Assembly (NCBI RefSeq): GCF_002207765.1
Contig: NZ_BDGJ01000168.1
Span: 62,001 to 126,000, forward strand
From: Calderihabitans maritimus
Lineage (GTDB): Bacteria > Bacillota > KKC1 > Calderihabitantales > Calderihabitantaceae
Reading direction: 5' to 3'
Length of the DNA: 64,000 nt
Every line of letters begins with the position of its first letter. Within the stretch, counting starts at the first letter, position 1. This document shows positions 1 through 8,646 of this stretch, in pieces. A model generated the notes under the pieces. That model had not been told where the DNA came from and searched no databases. It saw only the letters and a program-made list of their open reading frames with translations. The position numbers and the translations under genes are program-made.

Positions 1-1
1 A

Positions 2-229
2 GACGCCGGTAGGGTGGAAAAGATTTTGAGCAGACTAAAAATCATTTCTTTTGCCGAAAGTTTAGGCGGTGTAGAATCGCTTATAACCTATCCTGTTACC
101 CAGACCCATGCCGATATTCCGGAAGAGATGAGACTGCGGGCCGGGGTAACCGATAAACTGCTGCGACTTTCCGTTGGTCTGGAAGCCGCCGACGATTTAA
201 TAGAGGACCTGTCTCAGGCAATGGAATAA
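2..229 (+). CDS. Trans-sulfuration PLP enzyme, C-terminal fragment (cut by window edge)
   Basis: The reading frame is open to the first bases of the window, so only the last ~75 residues are present. They match the C-terminal part of the Cys/Met-metabolism PLP family (cystathionine gamma-synthase, cystathionine lyase), including the [12 protein letters not shown] and RLSVGLE segments that line the substrate carboxylate site. The next gene, 12 bases downstream, is a paralogue whose C-terminus aligns closely. The pair probably covers successive trans-sulfuration steps. Which enzyme this is cannot be decided without the N-terminus. Confidence 0.85.
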   Translation, partial: DAGRVEKILSRLKIISFAESLGGVESLITYPVTQTHADIPEEMRLRAGVTDKLLRLSVGLEAADDLIEDLSQAME

Positions 230-241
230 GGAGGAGAGACT

Positions 242-1378
242 GTGAAGTTCGGGACTAGGTTGTTGCATACCGGAGTGGAAGTAGATGAAAACACCGGTGC
301 GGTTAGTGTGCCGATTTATCAGGTTTCAACTTTTCACCAAACTTCAATCGATAACCCGGGACCATATGACTATGCCCGTTCGGGAAATCCTACCCGGGAT
401 GCTTTAGAAGAACTAATTGCTGTTTTGGAGGACGGCGTACGTGGTTTCGCCTTTGCCTCCGGAATGGCAGCTATTTCCTCCGTGTTTTGTCTTTTTTCTT
501 CGGGGGACCATGTTCTGGTCTGTGAAGACGTGTACGGGGGAACATATCGAGTGCTCACCAGGCTTTTCTCACGGTTTGGGCTGGAAGCCAGCTTTGTCGA
601 TACTACTAATCTTGAAAATATTAAAAAGGGCCTGCGGGAAAATACCCGTGCCCTTTTTTTAGAAAGTCCTTCCAATCCCTTGTTAAAAATTACTGATTTG
701 GCTGCTGCCGCTGAAATTGCCCGGGAAGCAGGCATTATAACCATTGTAGATAACACCTTTATGACACCTTATTTCCAACGTCCATTAGAGCTGGGAGCGG
801 ACATTGTTGTTCACAGTGCCACCAAGTATTTAGGGGGACACAGCGACTTGATAGCCGGGTTGGTAGTAACCAACAGCAAGCGTCTGGCGGAAGAACTGGC
901 TTTTATCCAGAACGCCTTTGGTGCCATTTTGGGACCTCAAGATTGCTGGCTGTTAATGCGGGGATTAAAAACTTTAGAAGTCCGCATGAAACAACACCAG
1001 CGGGGGGCAATGCGTATAGCCCAGTGGCTGCAAGAACAGCCTCAAGTAACGCAAGTCTACTATCCCGGCCTGCCTGACCATCCGGGTCACCAGATTATTT
1101 CCCGTCAGGCAACAGGTTACGGAGGAATAGTTTCTTTCCGAGTTCAAAACGGGGAACTGGCGCGCAAAATTTTACACCAGGTCAAAATACCAGTGCTGGC
1201 GGTAAGCCTCGGGGCTGTGGAAAGTATTATTTCTTATCCGGTCAAGATGTCTCATGCTTCTATGCCCGAAGAGCACCGCAAGCGTCTGGGCGTTACCGAA
1301 GATCTTATCCGCCTTTCCGTAGGGCTGGAGGACCCTGAAGATCTCATTGCCGATTTGGAGCAGGCGATGCAAAGTTGA
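242..1378 (+). CDS. Cystathionine gamma-synthase/lyase family PLP enzyme
   Basis: A full-length (378 aa) Cys/Met-metabolism PLP enzyme of aspartate aminotransferase fold I. The YARSGNPTR and ASGMAAISS segments bind the cofactor phosphate, and the Schiff-base lysine is in SATKYLGGHSD at residue 195. The GTG start follows AAGGAGGAGAG. It makes or breaks the C-S bond linking cysteine and homocysteine carbon skeletons. Being directly behind a paralogue suggests a metB-metC type pair; this second copy could be cystathionine beta-lyase, gamma-lyase or gamma-synthase, since sequence alone separates these poorly. Confidence 0.92.
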   Translation: MKFGTRLLHTGVEVDENTGAVSVPIYQVSTFHQTSIDNPGPYDYARSGNPTRDALEELIAVLEDGVRGFAFASGMAAISSVFCLFSSGDHVLVCEDVYGGTYRVLTRLFSRFGLEASFVDTTNLENIKKGLRENTRALFLESPSNPLLKITDLAAAAEIAREAGIITIVDNTFMTPYFQRPLELGADIVVHSATKYLGGHSDLIAGLVVTNSKRLAEELAFIQNAFGAILGPQDCWLLMRGLKTLEVRMKQHQRGAMRIAQWLQEQPQVTQVYYPGLPDHPGHQIISRQATGYGGIVSFRVQNGELARKILHQVKIPVLAVSLGAVESIISYPVKMSHASMPEEHRKRLGVTEDLIRLSVGLEDPEDLIADLEQAMQS

Positions 1379-1382
1379 TTAT

Positions 1383-1532
1383 TTAACCGTTAAAATAAAC
1401 GGCACCCATGACCGTAATAATAGTGAGGATCCCAAATAACACCCACGCCCAAAAAGTGCTTTCGCTTTTTTCAGCCGGGGTTTGAGGAGTAGGATAATGT
1501 TGCATTAATTCTACCTTTTCCTGTTTTGCCAC
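1383..1532 (-). CDS. Small single-pass membrane protein, 49 aa
   Basis: A short gene on the minus strand, ending 5 bases from the convergent PLP enzyme. A strong AAAGGAGGT lies 8 bases before a GTG start, which I prefer to the longer upstream start that has no ribosome site. The product has a charged cytoplasmic N-terminus (AKQEKVELMQHY), a Pro/Thr stretch, and one hydrophobic helix near the C-terminus (FWAWVLFGILTIITVMGAV). No family is recognised. It sits downstream of the MFS exporter on the same strand, about 120 bases away, and may be co-transcribed with it. Confidence 0.6.
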   Translation of the reverse strand: MAKQEKVELMQHYPTPQTPAEKSESTFWAWVLFGILTIITVMGAVYFNG

Positions 1533-1652
1533 TTTGATATACCTCCTTTTGAATTTAGGACTGGGATAATTTTGTCTCAATTCTTCAGTGAAAATGTTAG
1601 TTTGAAACGTTAAATTATTTTCGACATAACTTTTGTAGCTCCTCTTCTTTTT

Positions 1653-2876
1653 TTAGTTCTGCCCCTGCAATTGAGGCGGTAATAATTCCTGTTCCCGGAT
1701 AACCGTCCAGGCCAGCACGGTAGCTAATAGCACTAAAATTGCAGCGGAGAGAAACAGAGGGATTTTGCCCCATTTTTCAACCAGGCCGAAGGCCGGCGGG
1801 CCAAGGGCAACGCCGAAAAACCGGGTCGAACCGTATAAACAGGTTATTATCCCTCTTTGTTTTTTTTCCGCCGCGCTGGTAATAAGAGTGTTTACCGCCG
1901 GTAGCGTCAGCCCGGTACCGATACCGCTTATAGTTACTAGGAAAAAGAACAGGTAGATATTTGCCACCAAGGATATGCCCCCCATAGAGACGGCTACGAA
2001 AATCAACCCGCAAACTATGACCGCCTTCAAAATTCGGGCCGGCTTTTGTTCGAGGTAATTGCCGGAAACATAAGAGGTAAAGGCCATGGCAGTTACCGGA
2101 ATAGCTATTAGCAGTCCGGCGGTAATCCCCTGAATGTTATAACTCTTTTCCAGAACATCAGAAAGGTAGCTTAATAAGCCGAAGAGGGTAAAGAGGACAA
2201 TAGCTCCGGCCGTGAAGCTTGCCAGTAAAGAAACGCCTTTTTGCTGAAAAACCAGCTTGATCGTATTAAAGTACTGAACGGTGTCCTGGGAATTTTGGGG
2301 GGACGCAGCCGGTTCTTTGACCAGAAACCATACGCCGAGGGCTATGGGGAAGGTAAGTAGACCGTAGGCAAAAAAAGGAGCGTACCAACTGATTAAGCCC
2401 AGGGAAGCTCCGAGAACAGGGCTTACAACCTTTCCCAAACCGTTGGAGGATTCTAGCAATCCCAGGGCTTTCATCCTTTCTTTAGTTTGAAATATGTCAC
2501 CGGTCAGGGCCATGGCCAATTGATATGTTCCGCCTGCACCAATTCCCTGGACAATTCGTCCCAAAAGGATCGCGTAGTATGGATCTGCCAGAAAGGCTGC
2601 CGCCAATCCGGCCAATATACCGCCAAGGCCGTAAATTATTAAAGCCGGGGTTATTATTATTTTTCTTCCATATTGGTCCGATAAGTACCCGGCTAATGGA
2701 ATAATTAGACCCGCCGGAACGGAAAAAGTGGTAATTATTAGGCCTACCTGAAAAAGATTAATATGCATGGCGGATTTCATTTTAGGAAGCAATGGTATCA
2801 GCATGGAATTTCCTAAAACCATAATAAAAGGGACGGCGCAGAGAGCGGCAAAGGGTAGTTTCATATTATTCCGCAC
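1653..2876 (-). CDS. Major facilitator superfamily exporter (DHA1-like)
   Basis: A 407-residue protein with about twelve hydrophobic helices and the MFS motif-A loop between helices 2 and 3 (GYLSDQYGRK). The N-terminal half carries GRIVQGIGAGG, typical of drug:H+ antiporters of the DHA1 type. It should export a small molecule with proton exchange; the substrate is not readable. It is divergent from the YqhV-like gene, with about 135 bases between them. Confidence 0.88.
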   Translation of the reverse strand: MRNNMKLPFAALCAVPFIMVLGNSMLIPLLPKMKSAMHINLFQVGLIITTFSVPAGLIIPLAGYLSDQYGRKIIITPALIIYGLGGILAGLAAAFLADPYYAILLGRIVQGIGAGGTYQLAMALTGDIFQTKERMKALGLLESSNGLGKVVSPVLGASLGLISWYAPFFAYGLLTFPIALGVWFLVKEPAASPQNSQDTVQYFNTIKLVFQQKGVSLLASFTAGAIVLFTLFGLLSYLSDVLEKSYNIQGITAGLLIAIPVTAMAFTSYVSGNYLEQKPARILKAVIVCGLIFVAVSMGGISLVANIYLFFFLVTISGIGTGLTLPAVNTLITSAAEKKQRGIITCLYGSTRFFGVALGPPAFGLVEKWGKIPLFLSAAILVLLATVLAWTVIREQELLPPQLQGQN

Positions 2877-3011
2877 AGTTATTCCTCCCCTACCAAAAGA
2901 CTAATCGTATTATGCCCGGTGTAGCAAATGCTAATTCGGAGTGAAAAAGACAGGCTTCTATCCCTTATCGGCATTGCATAAGTATTATTAATCTCAATGG
3001 GGGAGGAAGCC

Positions 3012-3287
3012 ATGATTTTCGTCAAAGACAAATTTGTTTTGGCCATGGCAGCGGTACGTATTATCTCAGGAATTATCGAGCTTTCCGCGGCCTTTATTAT
3101 GTTAAAGCTGAATAATGTTGAGCAAGCCTTTAAAGTAAACGCCGGGCTTGCTCTAGTGGGACCTGCTGTTTTTATGACGGTCACAGGTATCGGGCTTTTG
3201 GGCTTGGCCGGAAAAATTCCCGTGTTTAGAATGTTGATCATCTTCTGTGGAGTTGTGCTTATTTTTTTAGCGCTAAAAAGATCGTAG
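3012..3287 (+). CDS. YqhV-like DUF2619 membrane protein
   Basis: A 91-residue protein with three predicted membrane helices. It resembles Bacillus YqhV (DUF2619), a family restricted to spore formers and of unknown function; the IELSAAFIMLKLNNV region and the central NAGLALVGP are the recognisable parts. The ATG is 6 bases behind GGGGGAGG, so I start here rather than at the earlier in-frame ATG at 2997. Confidence 0.75.
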   Translation: MIFVKDKFVLAMAAVRIISGIIELSAAFIMLKLNNVEQAFKVNAGLALVGPAVFMTVTGIGLLGLAGKIPVFRMLIIFCGVVLIFLALKRS

Positions 3288-3300
3288 GTTGGTGAATATT

Positions 3301-3375
3301 CTTGTAACTCCCTGGGAGTGAAGTGAATAGATTATGTAAGAAAGTTGTGGAGGAAACCTGTCCGGGAGTTGCAAG
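3301..3375 (+). promoter_or_regulatory. Long inverted repeat in the comA leader
   Basis: CTTGTAACTCCC (3301-3312) and GGGAGTTGCAAG (3364-3375) form a 12-bp stem with one G-T pair. The second arm runs into the AAGGAGGG ribosome site of comA. The first arm also has its own small palindrome, ACTCCC-T-GGGAGT, giving an alternative fold. The sequence shows the complementarity; a regulatory role is inference. Confidence 0.4.
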
Positions 3376-3386
3376 GAGGGATAATT

Positions 3387-4265
3387 TTGAAGCAATTTCA
3401 AAATTTCAAAGCTTGGAAAGAAATTCTAGACTTTCCACTGAAAGGACGGCAGGCCAAACCGCGGGACAAGGGACTGAGTATGATAATCGATAAAGGTATG
3501 GGGATAACGGAAACGCGAGAACTTCTAGAATTGGCAGCTGATTATATTGATTTTATCAAACTGGGATTTGGCACTTCGGCTTTTTATTCACCCAAATTAC
3601 TTCGGGAAAAAACGGAACTAGTAAGGTCCTGCGGTGTGGATATTTTTCCGGGAGGAACGTTTTTGGAGGTGGCAGTCCTACAGGGGAAGCTGGAACGTTT
3701 TCTCGGCATTGCCGGGGAACTGGGTTTCAACTGTATTGAGGTCTCCGATGGGACCATTGATATGCCGGTCCAGGACAGGGCCAGAGCTATTAAGCTGGCT
3801 TGCAGAGCGGGATTCAAAGTTCTGAGTGAAGTGGGGAAAAAGGATCCACGGGACAGCAAGAGCAGCAGTATTATCAAAGACCAAATAGCTAGGGATCTGG
3901 ATTGCGGTGCTTTCAAAGTAATAGTGGAAGGAAGAGAATCGGGACAGGGAGTTGTAATTTATGATGCACAGGGAGAGATAAAGGAAAAGGCAATAACCGA
4001 TCTCGTAGAGGCGGTAGAAGATGTGAACGTTCTCCTCTGGGAGGCACCTTTGAAGAAACAACAGCAGGAACTTATCATGAGATTTGGTCCAAATGTAAAC
4101 TTAGGTAATATTCAGCCGGGAGAAGTTTTGGCCCTGGAGGCACTAAGGGTGGGATTGCGAGGGGACACTCTTAGAATGTGTATTGAACTCCCCTCCAGTT
4201 TAGCGAAAAAGGAAAGAGGTGTTTTATATCCCGGGCAGGAAATTGCTACTGTAGAAGGAATTTAG
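3387..4265 (+). CDS. comA: Phosphosulfolactate synthase (ComA/YitD family)
   Basis: A ~292-residue TIM-barrel enzyme that adds sulfite to phosphoenolpyruvate to form (R)-2-phospho-3-sulfolactate. Family signals are DKGMGITETRELLE, IKLGFGTSAFY, GGTFLEVA and EVSDGTIDMP. I take the TTG at 3387, which follows AAGGAGGG, over an upstream GTG without a ribosome site. The next gene is ComB, the following step. In methanogens this leads to coenzyme M. In Bacillus the YitD/YitC pair makes sulfolactate that accumulates in spores, which fits the spore-former gene content here. No later coenzyme M genes are visible. Confidence 0.9.
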   Translation: MKQFQNFKAWKEILDFPLKGRQAKPRDKGLSMIIDKGMGITETRELLELAADYIDFIKLGFGTSAFYSPKLLREKTELVRSCGVDIFPGGTFLEVAVLQGKLERFLGIAGELGFNCIEVSDGTIDMPVQDRARAIKLACRAGFKVLSEVGKKDPRDSKSSSIIKDQIARDLDCGAFKVIVEGRESGQGVVIYDAQGEIKEKAITDLVEAVEDVNVLLWEAPLKKQQQELIMRFGPNVNLGNIQPGEVLALEALRVGLRGDTLRMCIELPSSLAKKERGVLYPGQEIATVEGI

Positions 4266-4296
4266 TAATTGGGAACCAAGAGAGAAGGTGATACAT

Positions 4297-5013
4297 TTGC
4301 TATTAGATGTTGTTTTAACAACTTCTGCTTTGACTTCGCAAGCGATTTCCGGCAAAACTTTGGTAGCAATAGACATATTAAGGGCTTCCAGTACTATAGT
4401 GACTGCACTGGCCAACGGCTGCCGGGCGGTTATCCCCGTTTTAACTCCCGAAGAAGCTTTCGAACTGAAAAAACGTGACCCTGACGTTATTTTAGGGGGA
4501 GAGAGAAAAGGGCTAAGAATTCCCGGTTTTGATAAAGGTAACTCTCCCCTTGAATATATGTCTTCTGATATTGTCGGACGGCGGCTGGTTTTAACTACTA
4601 CTAACGGGACGCGCCTAATCCGCAAGGGACAGGAAGCGGATACATTACTGGTGGGAAGCCTTTTAAACGCGCAAGCGGTGGCCAGGGAAGTTCTAAAATT
4701 AAAAAGAGATACGCTTTTGGCTTGCGCCGGTACGTTGGACAGGTTTTCTTTAGATGATTTTGTGGGAGCGGGGAGCATAGTTAGGGAAATAGTCAGATTC
4801 TCTCCTGACGTCAGCCTTAGTGATATAGCGCTGGCAGCTATGAAAGTCAGTGCCTCTGGCGATCCTGTTCTCTCCCTTAAAGAATCCTTCCATGTTCGAA
4901 AATTAATGGAACTGGGTTTTGCACAGGACCTGGATTATTGCTCCCGCCTGAATCTATACGGTGTTGTTCCCCGGTTAACTGAAAAGGGAATTGAGTGTCT
5001 TGAAAAAGTTTAA
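4297..5013 (+). CDS. comB: 2-phosphosulfolactate phosphatase (ComB)
   Basis: Mg-dependent phosphatase that converts phosphosulfolactate to sulfolactate. ComB signatures are VAIDILRASSTIVTAL, GGERKG, TTTNGTR and CAGTLDRFSLDDFVGAGS. A GTG at 4288 is in frame, but GAAGGTG sits 6 bases before the TTG at 4297, which is therefore the likelier start (~238 aa). It is separated from comA by 31 bases and surely in the same operon. Confidence 0.88.
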   Translation: MLLDVVLTTSALTSQAISGKTLVAIDILRASSTIVTALANGCRAVIPVLTPEEAFELKKRDPDVILGGERKGLRIPGFDKGNSPLEYMSSDIVGRRLVLTTTNGTRLIRKGQEADTLLVGSLLNAQAVAREVLKLKRDTLLACAGTLDRFSLDDFVGAGSIVREIVRFSPDVSLSDIALAAMKVSASGDPVLSLKESFHVRKLMELGFAQDLDYCSRLNLYGVVPRLTEKGIECLEKV

Positions 5014-5059
5014 TAGAAAGTGCAAAGTTTTGCGATACCGATTACTTGAGCCCAAATTC

Positions 5060-5068
5060 TGTTATAAT
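5060..5068 (+). promoter_or_regulatory. Extended -10 promoter before the rhomboid gene
   Basis: TGTTATAAT is a perfect extended -10 (TG-N-TATAAT) about 40 bases before the rhomboid start. No convincing -35 is at the usual distance, which extended -10 promoters tolerate. Confidence 0.5.
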
Positions 5069-5108
5069 ATTAAGGCAACGAAAAGTCTATTAGGAAGGAG
5101 CCGAACAG

Positions 5109-5780
5109 GTGATCCCTCTCAAAGATAATATCCCGTCTCGGCGGGTCCCTGTAGTTAGTTTGCTGTTGATAGGAGTTAACATAGCGGTTTTTGTTTATCA
5201 GTTAACCTTGGGACCGCAAGTGGGGGAATTTATTTACTCTTATGGTGTGGTACCAAAGCATTTTCTGTCTTTCCATTTATGGTCGGAAAAACTTGTGCGA
5301 CTGACGACAGCCATGTTCTTGCATGGAGGGTGGTTTCACCTTGTCGGCAATATGCTTTATTTATGGATTTTTGGAGATAATGTAGAAGATCGAATGGGAC
5401 ACCTGCGTTATCTTGTTTTTTATTTATTGACCGGTTATCTGGCTACAGTGGCCCATATCTTGTTTAATCCTTACTCCCCTGTTCCCATAATCGGGGCGAG
5501 TGGTGCAATTGCCGGTGTATTGGGCGGCTATATGATTCTGTTTCCCTGGGCCCGGGTTCTTACTTTAGTACCGATATTTTTCTTTTTTCAAGTAATTCAA
5601 GTTCCGGCCTTAATTTTTTTAGGATTATGGTTTTTCCTGCAGTTATTTAACGGGGCTTTTGCCATTACCATGTTTCAAGCAACTCAGGGCGTAGCATGGT
5701 GGGCCCATATTGGCGGCTTTATATCCGGAATGATACTGGTCAGGTTTTTTGTCAAGGAAAAAGTTTATCGCTTTTACTAG
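5109..5780 (+). CDS. Rhomboid family intramembrane serine protease
   Basis: A 223-residue membrane protein with six or seven helices. The catalytic serine is in GASGAIAG and its histidine partner in AHIGGFISG; the HGGWFHLVGNMLYLW element is the conserved rhomboid loop and helix 2. It cleaves transmembrane substrates within the bilayer. The GTG start follows AGGAAGGAG by about 8 bases. The substrate is unknown. RNase HI follows within 30 bases. Confidence 0.92.
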   Translation: MIPLKDNIPSRRVPVVSLLLIGVNIAVFVYQLTLGPQVGEFIYSYGVVPKHFLSFHLWSEKLVRLTTAMFLHGGWFHLVGNMLYLWIFGDNVEDRMGHLRYLVFYLLTGYLATVAHILFNPYSPVPIIGASGAIAGVLGGYMILFPWARVLTLVPIFFFFQVIQVPALIFLGLWFFLQLFNGAFAITMFQATQGVAWWAHIGGFISGMILVRFFVKEKVYRFY

Positions 5781-5807
5781 CTGGGAATAGTTTGGGAGAT
5801 GATAATA

Positions 5808-6257
5808 ATGAAGAAAGTTGTTATTTATACAGACGGAGCTTGTTCCGGCAATCCGGGGCCGGGAGGATGGGCCGCAATCTTGATCTACAAGGATAAGGTT
5901 AAAGAAATATCCGGCTTTGTTCCTTACACTACTAATCAGCGGATGGAATTAACCGCAGCTTTGGAAGCGCTGAAGGCTCTCAAGGAGCCGTGTGAGGTGG
6001 CGATCTATAGTGATAGTGCCTATCTTATCAATGCATTTCAGCAAGACTGGCTGAAGCGTTGGGGAGAAAGGGGATGGTTGACGGCAGATAAGAAGCCGGT
6101 AGAGAACCAAGATTTATGGCAGCAACTGCTGGAACTGACCAGGAAGCATAGAGTGAAATGGATTAAGGTGAAGGGACACGGCGACAATCCATATAATAAC
6201 CGGTGCGATGAATTAGCTCGCCAGGCGATTAAGCAGCATGGGAATGGTGACAAGTAA
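5808..6257 (+). CDS. rnhA: Ribonuclease HI
   Basis: A ~149-residue RNase H fold protein that cuts RNA in RNA:DNA hybrids. All catalytic carboxylates are visible: Asp in TDGACSGNPGPGGW, Glu in MELTAALEAL, Asp in YSDSAYL and Asp in NRCDELA; the KVKGHG loop supplies the helper His. The ATG at 5808 is preferred to one at 5799 because GGGAG abuts the latter. Length is normal for bacterial type 1 enzymes. Confidence 0.95.
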   Translation: MKKVVIYTDGACSGNPGPGGWAAILIYKDKVKEISGFVPYTTNQRMELTAALEALKALKEPCEVAIYSDSAYLINAFQQDWLKRWGERGWLTADKKPVENQDLWQQLLELTRKHRVKWIKVKGHGDNPYNNRCDELARQAIKQHGNGDK

Positions 6258-6334
6258 ATTCCGGGAATAGGGTTTAGGTGGGGCCAAGGTTGCATAAGTA
6301 TTTTAATGATCCTTGTCAAGAGAGGGTGCAGCAT

Positions 6335-6784
6335 ATGTCCGGCCCCAACCTGTTAATAATCTTGATGTTAATGCTCGGCATTCTCGGAAAGTCTAATATC
6401 ATTGCTGCAGCGGCAGCTATTTTATTAGTGCTGAGGTTAACCAATTTAGAGTACTTGTTTCCTGTTTTGGAAAAAAGAGGATTGGAGGTAGGTCTTCTAT
6501 TTTTAGTGATCTCGGTATTGATTCCTCTAGCTACGGATCGAATTCCGGGTCGGGATATTCTCCGTTCTTTTTTGACGCTACCCGGCCTTATAGCGATGAT
6601 TAGCGGAGCATTAGCAACCCATTTGAACGGAAAAGGCCTGAAGCTTCTTCAAGAGATGCCTGAATTAATGATTGGATTGATTATTGGTTCGATAATCGGG
6701 ATTGTTTTTTTGGGAGGAATTCCTGTAGGGCCGTTAATGGCGGGGGGAATTGCCGCACTCTTGATGGAACTGCTTGTCAGGTAG
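6335..6784 (+). CDS. DUF441 / UPF0756 membrane protein
   Basis: About 149 residues with four or five hydrophobic helices and the family's GKSNIIAAAAAILLVLR and GGIPVGPLMAGGIAAL segments. The ATG at 6335 with AGAGGG upstream gives the family's usual length; the longer frame from 6278 adds an uncharacteristic tail. The function of the family is unknown. Confidence 0.8.
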   Translation: MSGPNLLIILMLMLGILGKSNIIAAAAAILLVLRLTNLEYLFPVLEKRGLEVGLLFLVISVLIPLATDRIPGRDILRSFLTLPGLIAMISGALATHLNGKGLKLLQEMPELMIGLIIGSIIGIVFLGGIPVGPLMAGGIAALLMELLVR

Positions 6785-6887
6785 AACTTTTATTAATTTG
6801 GCTTTACTTCCATATGTTTCAGTAATAAATATTTGTATACTGGTTCAGGCTAATTTTAGAAAAAATTTTCGAAGTAGGAGTGATAAA

Positions 6888-7043
6888 ATGTTTTTCAGGA
6901 TAACCCCTGGTGTTTCTCCTCCCGAGACGCCGGAACCGGATTCCACTGTTCATCCTGAAATAAGCCCCCCGGAATTTCCCAATAATCCGGAGCGGGTAGA
7001 ATTGCCTCCTGAAAGGGAGGATTTTTTGTTTTTAATTCTTTAA
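6888..7043 (+). CDS. Possible proline-rich small protein, 51 aa (doubtful)
   Basis: An ATG with TAGGAGTG 5 bases upstream opens a 51-codon frame rich in Pro and Glu (TPGVSPPETPEPD). Against it, its last codons run through the hairpin and T-tract at 7005-7031, which looks like the terminator of the preceding gene. No family is recognised. Confidence 0.3.
   Translation: MFFRITPGVSPPETPEPDSTVHPEISPPEFPNNPERVELPPEREDFLFLIL
7005..7033 (+). terminator. Possible Rho-independent terminator
   Basis: CCTCC (7005-7009), loop TGAAAG, GGAGG (7016-7020), then ATTTTTTGTTTTT. The stem is only 5 bp but the T-run is good. Confidence 0.45.
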
Positions 7044-7130
7044 ACCCTGGTTTTAACTTATTACGTGGAGGAAAGAGCTTTCTTAAAATAGAATATAATT
7101 GTAATTCTGACCATCGCAGGAGGAATAGCG

Positions 7131-7841
7131 ATGAATTACGTTGATATAACAATCATAATTTTATTACTGCTGGGAGCCTGGAGAGGATACCGCAGTGGCC
7201 TATTGGAAACCCTGGGTGGTTTGGCCGGCTTCCTTTTGAGTTTACTGCTTGCAGTCTTTTATACCCGTTCCCTGGCCGCCATACTTGACCAAAGTTTCGG
7301 TATTATTGACTGGTTAAAAGGATGGCTCAACGCCCATATTCCGGTAGCAGCTCTGTTACAACAAGTTGAGCGACAAAGCGTTTCAGGAGTTGAACAGTTG
7401 TCCCTGCCTCCTTTTTATCAGAAGTTGCTGGTGGGATATTTAGGGAAATCGCTGGCCGCAGGTGGAACTGCATATGAAAGTGTAAGTGAAGCCTTAGCTG
7501 CCGCGATCGCTTCCTTTTTATTGCAAGGGATAACCTTTCTTTTGATTTGGTTTGGAAGCCTGCTCGTATTAAAGGTGTTTTTCCGCTTAATAACCAGAAG
7601 CATTGATAAAACTTTGTTAGGTGCCGTCAACCGTTTGGCCGGAACGGCGGTTGGTTTTTTGACTACTTATTTAGTTGTAGGAGCCATTGCAGCGTTGATA
7701 ACTCCGCTGCTGGCGCTCTATGCCACGCGGCCGGAAAGCGTTTTTTATTCTTTAAGCCGGTCGGTGGCTGGGTCGTATCTTATTCCCTGGTTGGTTAACG
7801 GTTTTAACTTTTTAGCCCAAGAAATTTTTACGCGTTTATAA
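7131..7841 (+). CDS. CvpA family membrane protein
   Basis: A 236-residue protein with four hydrophobic helices; the N-terminus (NYVDITIIILLLLGAWRGYRSG) is the CvpA signature. CvpA proteins affect colicin production in E. coli and envelope behaviour elsewhere, without a defined biochemical role. AGGAGG precedes the ATG by about 7 bases. The family is usually ~160-180 aa, so there is an extra central segment here (roughly residues 60-110). Confidence 0.8.
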   Translation: MNYVDITIIILLLLGAWRGYRSGLLETLGGLAGFLLSLLLAVFYTRSLAAILDQSFGIIDWLKGWLNAHIPVAALLQQVERQSVSGVEQLSLPPFYQKLLVGYLGKSLAAGGTAYESVSEALAAAIASFLLQGITFLLIWFGSLLVLKVFFRLITRSIDKTLLGAVNRLAGTAVGFLTTYLVVGAIAALITPLLALYATRPESVFYSLSRSVAGSYLIPWLVNGFNFLAQEIFTRL

Positions 7842-7918
7842 AGAAAATTATATATAAATAAAACAATAGGTTGTTTGATAAAAACTAACTTTAAGCTAAC
7901 GGGAGGTTTTGTAGAATT

Positions 7919-8644
7919 ATGGAGGCAAAAGAGCTTAAAGAAAAACTAAAAGAATTGGCAAAGCGGTGGGGAGCTGATTTGTTCGGGGTAGCCGACTTGA
8001 CCCCGGCTCGGGATTATATTGAGAGGATTTATGGGGAGGAATATGCTGCCTACCCCCGGGCGGTGGTTATGGCTGTTTTTTTCCCGGCGGCGGTGGTTGA
8101 CCAGTTGGCGGAAGGCCCCACCCATACCTATTTGTATTACTACAAAGTAATTAATACCCGGTTAGACGATATAGCCTTGCGCGTCAGCAACTTCCTGCAG
8201 GAGCAAGGGTATGCCACCTTTCCTGTTCCGGCCTCCCAAAGAGTAACCGAGGATAAACTGGCAGGTATTTTTTCGCACCGCCTGGCAGCCAACCGGGCGG
8301 GTCTGGGTTGGATAGGCAAAAGCGGTTCCTTGGTTAATCCTCAGGTTGGTCCGCGTCTGCGCCTGGTTACCGTTCTTACCGACGCTCCGCTACCTGCAGA
8401 CCAGCCCATCGAGGCCAAATGTGGGGAGTGCAGGGCGTGTGTGGAAGCCTGTCCCGTCGAGGCTATTAAAGGAGTAGTTTTTAACCCCGGTGACCCCTTA
8501 GAAGCCCGGCTGGCGGTAAAACTTTGCGATGAGTATCAGTCTAAAGTTCGAGTTTCTTTCGGCAAGAGGGTTTGTGGTCGCTGTCTGGCCGCCTGTCCTT
8601 GGGGGAAAAGCTCGAAGGCCCGATCTCAAAGGAGGAGTGATTAG
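7919..8644 (+). CDS. Epoxyqueuosine-reductase-like iron-sulfur protein
   Basis: A 241-residue protein with a C-terminal double [4Fe-4S] module: CGECRACVEACP at about residues 168-179 and a second set in KLCDEY and CGRCLAACPWG. The middle (AANRAGLGWIGKSG) matches the cobalamin-binding QueG/reductive-dehalogenase-like fold. It is shorter than true QueG (~330-380 aa) and lacks the C-terminal HEAT part, so it is probably one of the paralogues of unknown substrate. The downstream gene follows after 2 bases. Confidence 0.75.
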   Translation: MEAKELKEKLKELAKRWGADLFGVADLTPARDYIERIYGEEYAAYPRAVVMAVFFPAAVVDQLAEGPTHTYLYYYKVINTRLDDIALRVSNFLQEQGYATFPVPASQRVTEDKLAGIFSHRLAANRAGLGWIGKSGSLVNPQVGPRLRLVTVLTDAPLPADQPIEAKCGECRACVEACPVEAIKGVVFNPGDPLEARLAVKLCDEYQSKVRVSFGKRVCGRCLAACPWGKSSKARSQRRSD

Positions 8645-8646
8645 TT

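Noticed and set aside
370-756. 128-aa antisense frame inside the trans-sulfuration gene
   Set aside because: Shadow of the real gene on the other strand, with low-complexity Ser/Lys composition and no ribosome site.
1777-2013. Second minus-strand frame inside the MFS exporter
   Set aside because: Another reading frame of the same strand overlapping a clear transporter; no independent support.
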